The notes: generated by a model from the sequence alone, not told the origin. A DNA stretch of 38,906 bases from an uncultured Flavobacteriaceae bacterium (GCA_905381055.1 CAJPUR010000008.1:1-38906); one strand, 5' to 3'; positions 1-8,781 are shown, counted from the first letter of the stretch. A program made the numbers and translations.

Positions 1-219
1 GTCACCTGAGCATTTAAAAAAAAAGGAAGTGCTAAAAAAAAAATATAAAAAAAGCTTAAAACTCTAAACATAATGATCAATAGAGTTTATATAAAAAACT
101 TATTAAAAAAGTTGACTTATAATAAACTTCTAAAAAACTACAAAATAAAAATTGATAGGATGTTATTTTAATAAATTATATTATTTTTTTTGATGATTTC
201 TTAATATTTGATACGGTAT

Positions 220-253
220 TTAATAATATGCTAAAAAAACATAATATTATTAA
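220..253 (-). terminator. Hairpin downstream of the glycosidase gene, possible terminator
   Basis: Ten-base arms TTAATAATAT (220-229) and ATATTATTAA (244-253) flank a 14-base loop just past the stop of the minus-strand glycosidase gene. The stem is pure A/T and no clear T-run follows on the minus strand, so a role in termination is only inferred. Nothing gene-like was seen in the rest of 1-279, which is AT-rich. Confidence 0.3.
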
Positions 254-279
254 ATAATTAAAAAACAGCAGCTTAAAGA

Positions 280-2361
280 CTAATATTCTAAAACAATACC
301 TGTATGCATGAGGAATTCTGGAACCTCTAATTTAATTATACCATTTAAAACTTTAAAGTCAACAGGGTTCATACTTGGAATTTGATAAATTTTTTTAATT
401 TTTTTATCTAAATTAATTTCTACTTCTGCTCCTGATATAGGAATAAAATCTTCTATAACCTGAACTTTATCTGCTCTGAGAATAGGAGAAGAATATAAAA
501 GATGTAAAACATACCTATCTTCATTTTTTTGATCTAAAAAGCTTATCCTTCCACTACTTGGTAAATTGTCAACCTTAATCATATGTTTAGGATTAAGTCT
601 GTTAATAGCATTACCGAATAGTTGACGATGAATTCTCATACCGTGATTAAAATACAGCTGATCAATAGAATGGGAAAAAAAGATTGTATTACCATTTTGG
701 ACAATTGCAGGATATTTTGAGTCTTCTAAAAGATATGGTGTTTCTCTGTGACTTGAATACTTCTCATAAGTTCTATTAAAATAGGGTTCCCTGATCATTG
801 CTAATGGAATTCCATTGGATAAATTAACTCTAATTGCTGCATCATAATTTACAAAAGGGGTTTTAACTACATCCTCCTCAAGAGCATTTTTTAAGACTGT
901 AAAATCAAAATCAAAAGGGGACTCACTTTCATAGTTTACTCCCAAATCAATTCCAAAAATATCTTTGTTTGTTAACATTGCTCCTTTACCAAAAACAATT
1001 AATTTACCTCCATTGTTTACCCATTTTTGAATTGTTTCAGATTCGTTTGTAGAGAGGTTCCTATGGCTTGGTAACATCAACATTTCTAAATTATTGAGAT
1101 TATCTACATCTGCAACTACAAAATCTTGATGCAATTGAAGTAACATATTTACAACTCCCTGATCTGCTTCATGTTTAAGAGATAACCAAACACCTAAGTT
1201 TGAAACAGGAGTACCTCCAGGTCCATAACCTTCAATTTTTTCAACATAATCATATGCCTTACCAATATTTTTATATGTCTCCATATCCATCATACCAGAG
1301 GGATGCAGTTGATCTCCAAAATTACATGATGCTCCAAACGAAATCATTGCGGCTGCTTCATATTTTATGGCATCAGGATGTTTAAATCCTCCAAATTCGC
1401 CCCATGCTTTGTGAAATTTACCGCTCATGGCTACTATTGGAGTTCCTTTTCCTAGATGAAATTTTGCTTCTAAGGGTAACTTATCATAACCTCCCCATGT
1501 GGTAGGTAAATCCTCTAATTCAGCATGAGTATTCATTTCATACAATGCCTCTTTAAAGATTGATTTGTTTGCAATATGAGTTGCTGAATTAAAAAAAACT
1601 GTTGCTTTAGGATGATATTCAGAAACTAGATTTCTCAAATCTTTCATATGAGCTTTCAAAGCCAAAGCAAAGCTTTTTTCCATCGCTTTTTTGTCATTTA
1701 AATCAACCCCTTCAGAAATCATTCTTTCCTTTGAATATGTTGTTAAACTGAATGGCTTTATATGATAAATATCAAACCAAAAACCATCTAAATCATTATA
1801 ACGCTCACAAATCTCTTTTACATTTTTCATAATAAATTCGTGATATCCTCCTCCAGGAGTTGGATCTAAACATTTCCAACTGTAATTAGGTCTAATTTCA
1901 TCTGGTTTGGCATTGACATCTAAATTAGCGGTAAGCATGGATCCATCAATATCTTTCATAACCCAATCCGGATTTTGTTCAGCATCAAGAACACTCCAGC
2001 CGACTGCAAAATACAATGGGCATTTTACTCCAATTTCTTTACAAGCTTCAAGTTGTGAACCAAGTAAATCAAACTTTAATTCAGGATGTGAAGTTCCAAC
2101 TTTTGTTGGATAATAACTATAACCATGATGACCTTTACTAAATATATTTATATGATTAACCTTACCAACTTTCAAAGCCTCCTGAAATTGTTTTTTATCA
2201 AATTTTGCTCCTATTTCAGGAATGTACTCAGAGGTATGAAAGTCAAGGTGAACTTGACGAGTACTTAAAGGTTCCTCAATTGAAAGCTGTGATTGAGAAA
2301 AAGCATAAGAAAAATTAATTAAAAGTAGATATAGTAATAATTGATTTATTGATTTTTTCAT
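280..2361 (-). CDS. Secreted glycoside hydrolase, GHL6/GH151 alpha-L-fucosidase-like
   Basis: A 693-residue exported protein with a Sec signal peptide (residues 1-23, ending AFSQ). Residues about 35-370 look like a glycosidase TIM barrel of the hypothetical glycosyl hydrolase 6 type found in GH151 fucosidase-like proteins. Visible motifs are RQVHLDFHTS (35-44), GHHGYSYYPT (77-86) and DGFWFDIY (192-199), whose Asp197 is the likely nucleophile. Residues about 390-560 resemble the glutamine-amidotransferase-like trimerisation domain of beta-galactosidases, and a beta-rich tail follows. It probably removes a terminal sugar, possibly fucose, from a glycan in the periplasm or outside the cell, but the substrate cannot be read from sequence. 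No SusC/SusD or sulfatase lies nearby. The fold call is fairly safe and the fucosidase call is tentative. Confidence 0.7.
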   Translation of the reverse strand: MKKSINQLLLYLLLINFSYAFSQSQLSIEEPLSTRQVHLDFHTSEYIPEIGAKFDKKQFQEALKVGKVNHINIFSKGHHGYSYYPTKVGTSHPELKFDLLGSQLEACKEIGVKCPLYFAVGWSVLDAEQNPDWVMKDIDGSMLTANLDVNAKPDEIRPNYSWKCLDPTPGGGYHEFIMKNVKEICERYNDLDGFWFDIYHIKPFSLTTYSKERMISEGVDLNDKKAMEKSFALALKAHMKDLRNLVSEYHPKATVFFNSATHIANKSIFKEALYEMNTHAELEDLPTTWGGYDKLPLEAKFHLGKGTPIVAMSGKFHKAWGEFGGFKHPDAIKYEAAAMISFGASCNFGDQLHPSGMMDMETYKNIGKAYDYVEKIEGYGPGGTPVSNLGVWLSLKHEADQGVVNMLLQLHQDFVVADVDNLNNLEMLMLPSHRNLSTNESETIQKWVNNGGKLIVFGKGAMLTNKDIFGIDLGVNYESESPFDFDFTVLKNALEEDVVKTPFVNYDAAIRVNLSNGIPLAMIREPYFNRTYEKYSSHRETPYLLEDSKYPAIVQNGNTIFFSHSIDQLYFNHGMRIHRQLFGNAINRLNPKHMIKVDNLPSSGRISFLDQKNEDRYVLHLLYSSPILRADKVQVIEDFIPISGAEVEINLDKKIKKIYQIPSMNPVDFKVLNGIIKLEVPEFLMHTGIVLEY

Positions 2362-2371
2362 ATTTCAATTT

Positions 2372-2408
2372 AAAAAAAAATCCTTTTAAAAATTTTTTAA
2401 AAGGATTT
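2372..2408 (-). terminator. Rho-independent terminator after the tandem paralog pair
   Basis: Perfect 15-base arms at 2378-2392 and 2394-2408, with core TCCTTTTAAAAA, are separated by one base. On the minus strand a run of nine T follows (complement of 2372-2380). It lies between the stop at 2536 and the glycosidase start at 2361, so it should separate the secreted pair from the glycosidase gene. Nothing else was recognised in 2409-2535. Confidence 0.6.
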
Positions 2409-2535
2409 AATAATTATGTATTTAAAAAATGGATTTTTAAAAATTAAAATAAACTTTACGATTTAACTGTTTCACCACCTTTAAATTAATACTCTTTGTT
2501 GTAGACTCAATAATATTCCGCATTTTAAATAGCTT

Positions 2536-3303
2536 TTAATTTGTTTCAACTATTTTTTCTGCGATAAATCTTAAATCAAATCCATTACTCATGGCCCAGT
2601 TCTCTTCTGTAACTTTAAGGTTCATAATATTACCACTAAGAGCTCTAAAAACATCTCCAAGAGTTGTAAATCCATCCCATGTGAAAACATTATGTTCACC
2701 TCCATTATTAGGCATAATCCTTGTTCCCGAAGACCATCCTGCTCTTCCCGCTTCATTATTTTTCATCTGGTTAATAAATTGTTGTTTCCAAGGAGCTTGA
2801 GCATCAAGAAATTTTTGAGGATCTAGAGAAACTCCAAAATTATATAAACTAAATTTAGGTCTTTTATCACCCATACCTTCCCATGCTGAGTCTTGAATTT
2901 TCCAAACATAAATTCCAATTTGTTCAATATCACTAGGCCATGAAACATCTTCAATTTTAACCTTAAGTTTTTTTGCGGCATCAGACCACCAAGGATTTGA
3001 TAATTGATCAATATATCCTTCAATGTCCTTATGGACTTGAACAAATTGATAAACATTTCCCATTCCTGGCATATTACTTCTTCCTCCAGAAATTCCTGCA
3101 GGATAAATTATTTTTTCCAAACACCAATATTGAATATCTCCATCTTTAACTGCTTTTTGAACTAATTTAGAATTGTATTTTTTTTCAACTTCTTCAAATT
3201 TAGCTTGATCCTCAGATTTTACATATACCAAATGATAAGATGTAATTTGAGCATTTAAACTAAAACATATTAAAGTTACAATTGATAATATATATTTTTT
3301 CAT
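2536..3303 (-). CDS. Secreted protein of unknown function, tandem paralog A
   Basis: A 255-residue protein with a Sec signal peptide (residues 1-19, ending SLNAQ). I do not recognise a named family. It aligns along its length with the product of the next gene upstream (3329-4093). Shared positions include an aromatic-valine-His block (YQFVQVHKDIEGYI here, YIWVHRFKDIKQMV there), a YxWK element near the middle, and a C-terminal motif of the form (T/S)(R/K)I(M/I)P, a variable stretch, F(T)WDG(F/Y). The pattern of two similar halves suggests two ferredoxin-like (dimeric alpha-beta barrel) domains, which is inference. The two genes are 25 bases apart and probably cotranscribed, ending at the terminator at 2372-2408. 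The likely location is periplasmic or extracellular. Confidence 0.75.
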   Translation of the reverse strand: MKKYILSIVTLICFSLNAQITSYHLVYVKSEDQAKFEEVEKKYNSKLVQKAVKDGDIQYWCLEKIIYPAGISGGRSNMPGMGNVYQFVQVHKDIEGYIDQLSNPWWSDAAKKLKVKIEDVSWPSDIEQIGIYVWKIQDSAWEGMGDKRPKFSLYNFGVSLDPQKFLDAQAPWKQQFINQMKNNEAGRAGWSSGTRIMPNNGGEHNVFTWDGFTTLGDVFRALSGNIMNLKVTEENWAMSNGFDLRFIAEKIVETN

Positions 3304-3328
3304 TATTATTTTATTTTATAATTAATAT

Positions 3329-4093
3329 TTATTGTTTAATAGAAGTGCTTGCGATTATTTGCCATACTGACCTCCAGCCCCATCCGTCGGGAATGTAAGA
3401 AAAAACTTCTTTTTTCATATCTTCAGGAATATCTGACATTGCAGCTTCATTTGCCAAATGCCCCATAATGCCTTCCATATTATCATATCCATCCCAAAAA
3501 AGGATAGTATTAGGATTAGTATTCGAATCAATAGGTATTATCTTGGATGCAACACCCCAAGATTTTATACCCGACTTTTTCATGTTTTTTTTAAAAACTT
3601 TATTTGCTATTTCAGTTGAAGTTTTAATAAGTTTTCCAATATCAGTTGGTTTTGCACCATTTAATATGACAAACTTTGATACTTTTTCAGATGGTATTTC
3701 TCCTTCTACTTTCCAATAATATCTACCAGATTCAGTTGCACCTATATCGCCCCAAATAAAATTTGAAATATCACCAAACTCAGATTCCATATTTTGCCAG
3801 AATGGTTTTCTTTCAACCATCTGTTTAATATCCTTAAATCTATGAACCCAAATGTAATTGTATTTATAATCTGAAGGATTACCTATAGAGTTAACTCTTT
3901 TTAAAAGTATCCATGCAGCCATTCTATCAGCATCAACCTCATCCTGAGCTAATTCAGACAAATACTGAGTCTCTCTTTGTTCAAATATTGATGCATTTTC
4001 TTGAGGTACATTTATACCATGTAGAAAAAATACACCTTGAGCATTCATATTTAGCCCTATAAGAACTATAATTGATAACAAAAAATTTTTCAT
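3329..4093 (-). CDS. Secreted protein of unknown function, tandem paralog B
   Basis: A 254-residue protein with a signal peptide (residues 1-19, ending NMNAQ). It is homologous to the neighbouring 255-residue protein but clearly diverged: the WDG motif near the C-terminus and the central YYWK are kept, while the N-terminal half differs widely. It is the first gene of the two-gene unit. The divergence suggests an old duplication, possibly giving subunits of a heterodimer. No catalytic signature is visible. The divergent intergenic stretch 4094-4268 is AT-rich with long A and T runs, and no clear TAnnTTTG promoter element was found there. Confidence 0.75.
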   Translation of the reverse strand: MKNFLLSIIVLIGLNMNAQGVFFLHGINVPQENASIFEQRETQYLSELAQDEVDADRMAAWILLKRVNSIGNPSDYKYNYIWVHRFKDIKQMVERKPFWQNMESEFGDISNFIWGDIGATESGRYYWKVEGEIPSEKVSKFVILNGAKPTDIGKLIKTSTEIANKVFKKNMKKSGIKSWGVASKIIPIDSNTNPNTILFWDGYDNMEGIMGHLANEAAMSDIPEDMKKEVFSYIPDGWGWRSVWQIIASTSIKQ

Positions 4094-4268
4094 TTATATA
4101 TATTTTAAATTAAACCAATTTTATTAAAAATTGAGAAAGGGAGGTTTTAAAAAAATAATTTAAACTTTAATTTTTTAAAAAAAGTTTTTAATTTTTTTTT
4201 TTTAAAATCTATAATTTCAAGAGTTTAGAAGTTTTTATTTTTACTAATTTTAAATTTTCAATACGAAT

Positions 4269-4718
4269 ATGAAAAAGAAATTATATTCTTTTACAGATAT
4301 GAAAAATGATCTAGAAAAGATTATTAGCCAAATTAAAATCTCAAAATTAGATCCTGAATTAATAATAAGTATTAACAGAGGTGGTTGCATTCCAGGAATT
4401 TATCTTTCACACTATTTAAAAAAAACTCACAGAGTTATAGATATCCAGCTAAGAGACAGTGATTCAAAACCAAATTTTGATGTTTTGAAAGACTCTTTAA
4501 ACAACTTCAATAAAATTCTTATTATTGATGATATTAATGATTCTGGTTCAACTTTTGGTTTGGTCAAAAAAATAATAGGTCATTCAAATTGTAAAACATA
4601 TTTTGCTGCTTTAATAAATAACGAAAAAAGTAAAACCAAAATTGATTTTCATGGACAAATAATTGATAAATCAATTAATCCAGTATGGTATGTTTTTCCT
4701 TGGGAAAAATGGTGGTGA
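4269..4718 (+). CDS. Type I phosphoribosyltransferase, Gpt (xanthine-guanine) like
   Basis: A 149-residue cytosolic protein. The PRPP-binding loop is ILIIDDINDSGST (residues 83-95), with the paired Asp87-Asp88 and the DSGST phosphate loop of type I phosphoribosyltransferases. The upstream loop INRGGCIPG (35-43) matches the S/N-R-G-G-x-x-P-G element of E. coli Gpt, and the end WYVFPWEKWW resembles Gpt's C-terminal PW segment that stacks on the base. Length is close to Gpt's. A 6-oxopurine or a related 7-deazapurine substrate is therefore plausible. A YhhQ-like transporter gene follows 7 bases downstream, so both are probably cotranscribed. The family call is firm, the base specificity inferred. 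Confidence 0.85.
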   Translation: MKKKLYSFTDMKNDLEKIISQIKISKLDPELIISINRGGCIPGIYLSHYLKKTHRVIDIQLRDSDSKPNFDVLKDSLNNFNKILIIDDINDSGSTFGLVKKIIGHSNCKTYFAALINNEKSKTKIDFHGQIIDKSINPVWYVFPWEKWW

Positions 4719-4725
4719 GTTATCT

Positions 4726-5328
4726 ATGATTAAAAATAACTATTTATTGATTTTTTTAGTAATACTTCATATTAGTATCATAACGTTGTCTAATATTTTA
4801 GTTTCTATTCCAATTGAAATATATGGTTTAAAAATTACCTGGGCTGCTTTTAGTTTTCCTTTAGTAGTAGTAGCCACTGATTTAACAATTCGACTACTTG
4901 GAAAATCAACTGCCCAAAAAACAATAACCTTTTCTTTTCCATTCGCGATAATTTCATCAATACTTATTCTTTATTTGGAGGAAAATCCTTTATCAGTATC
5001 ATTAAGAATTGGAATTGCAAGTGGAACAGCGTATGCTATTGGAATATTAATAGATATATATGCTTTTCAATTTATAAGAGAAAAATATGCATCATGGTGG
5101 ATAGCACCTGCATTTTCTACGATTATTTCAAATATAATTGACTCTTATACCTTTTTTTTTGCTGCTTTTTACGATTCAGACGACCAATATATGGCAATAA
5201 ACTGGATAGAAATTGCAGGAACTCAAACTCTATTAAAAATAATTATAGGTCTTACATTTTTTCTTCCTGCATATGGAATACTTCTTAATTTTTTTATGAA
5301 TAAATTAAATAAAAATAGATCAGAGTAA
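4726..5328 (+). CDS. yhhQ: Queuosine precursor transporter, YhhQ/VUT family
   Basis: A 200-residue inner-membrane protein with about six hydrophobic segments. It resembles E. coli YhhQ at several points: an N-terminal segment with SN(I/Y)LV, TWAAFSFPLVVVATDLTIR, the WWIAPAFST segment, and a C-terminal FFLPAYGILLN. The family imports preQ0/preQ1, precursors of the wobble-base modification queuosine. I chose the ATG at 4726; an in-frame start at 4663 would overlap the preceding gene by 56 bases and add a non-conserved extension. It sits directly behind the Gpt-like phosphoribosyltransferase gene. No queuosine biosynthesis genes are in this window. Family confidence is high; the exact deazapurine transported is unknown. 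Confidence 0.88.
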   Translation: MIKNNYLLIFLVILHISIITLSNILVSIPIEIYGLKITWAAFSFPLVVVATDLTIRLLGKSTAQKTITFSFPFAIISSILILYLEENPLSVSLRIGIASGTAYAIGILIDIYAFQFIREKYASWWIAPAFSTIISNIIDSYTFFFAAFYDSDDQYMAINWIEIAGTQTLLKIIIGLTFFLPAYGILLNFFMNKLNKNRSE

Positions 5329-5371
5329 TTTATTTTTTTTTGTAAATTGATTGCTAGAAAAAAATCAAATA

Positions 5372-6730
5372 ATGAAAAATAGAAATAATTCCAGAAGAAA
5401 TTTTATTAAAAAAAGTATTGTTATTCCTTCGATAATGATTGTCCCAAGGCATGTACTTGGTGGAGATGGGTATACGGCTCCAAGTGACAAATTAAATATA
5501 GCAGGAATAGGAGTTGGTGGAAGGGGTAACAGAAATGTATCAGCGTGTGATAGTGAAAACATTATTGCTTTGTGTGATGTAGATCAAAAACATGCTTCGG
5601 CTACTTTTAAAAAATATCCAAAGGCAAAAATCTATAAAGATTACAGAATTCTAATGGAAGAGGAAAAAAATATTGATGCCGTGGTAATTTCAACACCTGA
5701 TCATACTCACGCTGTAATAACGATGTTAGCAATAAAAATGGGTAAACATGTATTTTGTGAAAAACCCTTAACTCACACTGTTTATGAAGCAAGAGTTATT
5801 ACAGAACTAGCTAGGAAATATAAAGTACAAACACAAATGGGAAATCAAGGTCATTCCTCTGATGAAATCAGAAGTTTAAAGGAATGGGTAAATGATGGTG
5901 CAATTGGAAAAGTCAATGAAATATATGCATGGACAGACCGTCCAGTTGGAGGTCGACCTTGGAGTACTTTCGCAGTAAAGGCACAGTCTAATGAAAAACC
6001 CCCAATACCTGACACCCTTGATTGGGATTTATGGCTAGGACCAGCTCAGTATAGAGATTATCATCCAGATTATCATCCATCTAAATGGAGAGCATGGATG
6101 GATTTTGGAACTGGCTCAATGGGTGATATGGGTTGTCATATTTTAGATCCTTCATTTTATGCACTTGATTTAGGATCACCATCAGAAATTCAAGCTACTT
6201 CTACTCATTGGATCCCTGAAATTTCAAGTCAAACATACCCTGTTGCATCAATTGTTCGTATGAAATTCCCTGAAAGAGGTAATCACCCTGAATTAAATTT
6301 AACTTGGTCTGATGGTAGACTGTTACCCCCTGTGCCTAAAGAATTTAAAAAAGGTGAAACTTTCTCTGCTAGTGGAGCAATGTTGGTTGGTGATGAAGGA
6401 AAAATATTACATGGCTCTCATGGCGCAAGTGGGCTAAAAATAATTCCTGAAGAGAGAATGCTTGACTATAAGAAACCACCTAAAACTATAAAAAGGGTCA
6501 CTACCAATCATCATAAAGATTGGATAAGAGCTTGTAAAGATGGTATTGAGTCATCATCTACTTTTGAATATGGAGGTCCTTTAACTGAAATGGCATTGTT
6601 AGGTATGATAGCCATAAGATTAAAAGATCAACTTCTAAAATGGGATGGTAAAAATTTAAAATTTACCAATAATGAAACTGCAAACAAATTATTGCACAAA
6701 GATTACCGTGATGGTTGGACATTAAAATAA
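5372..6730 (+). CDS. Twin-arginine exported Gfo/Idh/MocA family oxidoreductase
   Basis: A 452-residue NAD(P)-dependent oxidoreductase with a Tat signal: SRRNFIKKS at residues 7-15 followed by a hydrophobic stretch. The Rossmann motif GIGVGGRGN lies at 45-53, and the family's EKP motif at 130-132 within CEKPLTHTVYEA. Residues after about 180 form the C-terminal substrate domain, with GDMGCHILDP. Such exported proteins are common in Bacteroidota and usually act on sugars or inositols, presumably folding with cofactor before export. I start at ATG 5372; an in-frame TTG at 5351 only adds seven residues ahead of the Tat signal. It stands alone after yhhQ. Class certain, substrate unknown. Confidence 0.88.
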   Translation: MKNRNNSRRNFIKKSIVIPSIMIVPRHVLGGDGYTAPSDKLNIAGIGVGGRGNRNVSACDSENIIALCDVDQKHASATFKKYPKAKIYKDYRILMEEEKNIDAVVISTPDHTHAVITMLAIKMGKHVFCEKPLTHTVYEARVITELARKYKVQTQMGNQGHSSDEIRSLKEWVNDGAIGKVNEIYAWTDRPVGGRPWSTFAVKAQSNEKPPIPDTLDWDLWLGPAQYRDYHPDYHPSKWRAWMDFGTGSMGDMGCHILDPSFYALDLGSPSEIQATSTHWIPEISSQTYPVASIVRMKFPERGNHPELNLTWSDGRLLPPVPKEFKKGETFSASGAMLVGDEGKILHGSHGASGLKIIPEERMLDYKKPPKTIKRVTTNHHKDWIRACKDGIESSSTFEYGGPLTEMALLGMIAIRLKDQLLKWDGKNLKFTNNETANKLLHKDYRDGWTLK

Positions 6731-6802
6731 TTTAAAGAACTTAGATTTTAAATACTTTTTATTAGTTTATTTTTTTAATAATTTTATTTAAAAAATAATT
6801 CT

Positions 6803-7219
6803 ATGAAAATCTATCTTTTTAATCTTTTACTTTTTTTTACATTTTCATTTTATGCTCAAAGAGGTGAAACCGGAGACAAAACTTTTGCTGATAGGTTTCC
6901 TGAAGAAGTAATTAACAAATATACAAGTTCATCACTACTTGTAGTAAACACTGTTGATCACGATATAATTGTTTGTGTTAGGGATCAGAGAAAAAAATAT
7001 TTGAATCATGTTTATATAAGAAATAAAGAAAGTTATTTATTTAAAGGCTTGCCAATTTCGAGGATTTTTTTACAGTATAAATCAAAAGAATTCTTTTATG
7101 AAGATAAACAGAATACTGTAATTAATTTTGGAGAAAGACATACATTCTCATTTTATTATGATGCTTCAAAAGCAGGAAATTTTATAGTTATCTCTGAGGA
7201 AGATTTTTTTAAACCCTAA
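6803..7219 (+). CDS. Small secreted protein of unknown function
   Basis: A 138-residue protein with a clear signal peptide (residues 1-18, ending FYAQ). The mature part is about 120 residues, rich in aromatic and beta-branched residues, and likely all-beta. Motifs such as LLVVNTVDHDIIVCVRD and HTFSFYYDA do not point to a family I know. It follows the Gfo/Idh/MocA gene by about 70 bases and ends only 3 bases from the stop of the convergent methyltransferase gene. No function is proposed. Confidence 0.65.
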   Translation: MKIYLFNLLLFFTFSFYAQRGETGDKTFADRFPEEVINKYTSSSLLVVNTVDHDIIVCVRDQRKKYLNHVYIRNKESYLFKGLPISRIFLQYKSKEFFYEDKQNTVINFGERHTFSFYYDASKAGNFIVISEEDFFKP

Positions 7220-7222
7220 TAA

Positions 7223-7978
7223 TTAATTTAATTCATACAGTGTTGAAAGTATAACAGAATCTCTTCTTGAATTTTCTTGATTAACTTCTAAAATATTTTT
7301 TTTACTAATATATTTTAAATTAAATGGTTGTTGGTCTAAAATTATTCCGCTATCTATACCAAGTCTAATTTTGGGTCCAGAGGGCTTATCTAAATTAGGA
7401 ATAAATGATTTTTTTAAAGGAAGCTGTTCAGTAATGAGTAAAAACTTATAAGGTGATTTTTTATTAATTTTTTCAACAAAAGATTTAATTTCACTATTAC
7501 TTAAATGCTGTAAAACTTGTCTTACTGTTGCTAAATCTCCTTCTGGAAGGACATCCTTAGACAGATTTAGATGTAAAAAATTTAAATTATCAAGTTTAAA
7601 TTTTTTCTTATTTCTTTCCAATATAACCTTTGAAATATCACATGCAACGTAATGATCACAATAAGTAACTAATTTTTTACCTATATTGAAATCTCCACAA
7701 CCTAAATCAACAACTTTTGAAATTTTTAATTTTTTAAAAAGCTGAGAAGCAGCATTAATGTATGGCTTCACAATTTCAATTTCATGAGATCCTGGGCCTG
7801 ATGTGGATTCACCTTTATCGTTTTTTCCCCATATACCTTCTTTATATATTTTTTCAAATACATCTTGAGTATTAACACCCTTGTATTTATGATCTAAACC
7901 AATTGTTTTGTATTTTAAATGACTAAAAAAGTTCTGTATTTTGATTAAAGTACTTTTTTTTAATAACTTATTCATCAT
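7223..7978 (-). CDS. Class I SAM-dependent methyltransferase
   Basis: A 251-residue cytosolic protein. Motif I is VVDLGCGDFNIG (residues 89-100), followed by an acidic motif II region with ACDIS, and RQVLQHLSNSEI typical of the motif IV and post-IV region of small-molecule methyltransferases. Residues 1-40 are basic and outside the core. The substrate cannot be inferred. It converges with the gene ending at 7219 (3-base gap), and its start is 26 bases from the start of the divergent esterase gene. Its promoter must therefore overlap that gene or the leader. Confidence 0.8.
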   Translation of the reverse strand: MMNKLLKKSTLIKIQNFFSHLKYKTIGLDHKYKGVNTQDVFEKIYKEGIWGKNDKGESTSGPGSHEIEIVKPYINAASQLFKKLKISKVVDLGCGDFNIGKKLVTYCDHYVACDISKVILERNKKKFKLDNLNFLHLNLSKDVLPEGDLATVRQVLQHLSNSEIKSFVEKINKKSPYKFLLITEQLPLKKSFIPNLDKPSGPKIRLGIDSGIILDQQPFNLKYISKKNILEVNQENSRRDSVILSTLYELN

Positions 7979-8004
7979 GTTAATTTAAATCAATTTTTAA
8001 TTAA

Positions 8005-8718
8005 ATGCACTCACAAATTGTTAAATATTTGATTGTAATTATAATCTTAGTTTCAAGTTGCTCGAAAACTAATAAAAAATATTTATTTATATTATCAGGA
8101 CAATCCAATATGGAACTCTTAAATCCTTATGAGTCCTTTATTCCTAAATTAGAAGAGAAAATTGGTCAAAACAAAATCATAGTCATAAAAGATGCTAAAG
8201 GAGGACAACCAATAAGAAGATGGTATAAAAAATGGAATGAAAAAAATTTTAAAAAAACTAATGATTCAATTGGGGATTTATATAATAGATTAATTACTAA
8301 AGTGAAAAAAACAATTGTAAATGAAAAAATCGAATCAATAACTTTTATTTGGATGCAAGGTGAAAGAGATGCAAGAGAAAAATTAGCTCAATATTATCAA
8401 CAAAGTTTAATTGGCCTATATAATCAATTAAGTGAGGATTTAAATAATAAAAAAATAAATTTTGTAATTGGTCGAATAAATGATTTTGACCTAGAAAACA
8501 TAAACTATAAACATTGGACAAAAATAAGAGATATTCAAGTTAGAGTCGCAAGGTCAAAAAATCAATTTGATTGGGTAAATACTGATGATCTTAATGATGG
8601 ATATAACAGGAAAGGTGAATCAATAAAAAATGACTTACACATGTCAGTTAAAGGTTATAAAAAGTTAGGTGAAAGATTCGCTGAAAAAGCATTAGAATTA
8701 ATAACTAATAATAAATAA
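8005..8718 (+). CDS. SGNH-type esterase lipoprotein, sialate O-acetylesterase (CE6/DUF303) like
   Basis: A 237-residue lipoprotein: signal residues 1-18 with lipobox VSSC and lipidated Cys19. Block I is SGQSNM with Ser34 as the likely nucleophile. WMQGERDA (residues 116-123) is the family's second conserved block, and His212 in NDLHMSVKGY is the likely catalytic His. This is the layout of the carbohydrate esterase 6 / sialate O-acetylesterase family, which removes acetyl groups from sugars. The protein is shorter than many multi-domain members, suggesting a single domain. It is probably anchored in the envelope. The neighbouring sugar-related genes fit glycan processing, but the acetylated substrate is unknown. 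Confidence 0.75.
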   Translation: MHSQIVKYLIVIIILVSSCSKTNKKYLFILSGQSNMELLNPYESFIPKLEEKIGQNKIIVIKDAKGGQPIRRWYKKWNEKNFKKTNDSIGDLYNRLITKVKKTIVNEKIESITFIWMQGERDAREKLAQYYQQSLIGLYNQLSEDLNNKKINFVIGRINDFDLENINYKHWTKIRDIQVRVARSKNQFDWVNTDDLNDGYNRKGESIKNDLHMSVKGYKKLGERFAEKALELITNNK

Positions 8719-8773
8719 AAATATTTTTATTTGAGTAATATTATCCAAAAAAAAGCTTGATTTTTATTTTTAA

Positions 8774-8781
8774 TACATTTG
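8774..8781 (+). promoter_or_regulatory. Putative promoter -7 element (TACATTTG) for the FkbM-like gene
   Basis: TACATTTG fits the Bacteroidota -7 consensus TAnnTTTG and lies 21 bases before the ATG at 8803. No good -33 TTTG sits at the expected 19-21 base spacing. Confidence 0.4.

Noticed and set aside
58-88. AAACTCTA / TAGAGTTT hairpin near the left edge
   Set aside because: Eight-base A/T-rich arms with a 14-base loop and no T-run; its gene context is outside the window.
4663-4725. Upstream in-frame start for the YhhQ-like transporter
   Set aside because: It would overlap the phosphoribosyltransferase gene by 56 bases and add 21 residues without resemblance to the family; ATG 4726 fits the YhhQ N-terminus.
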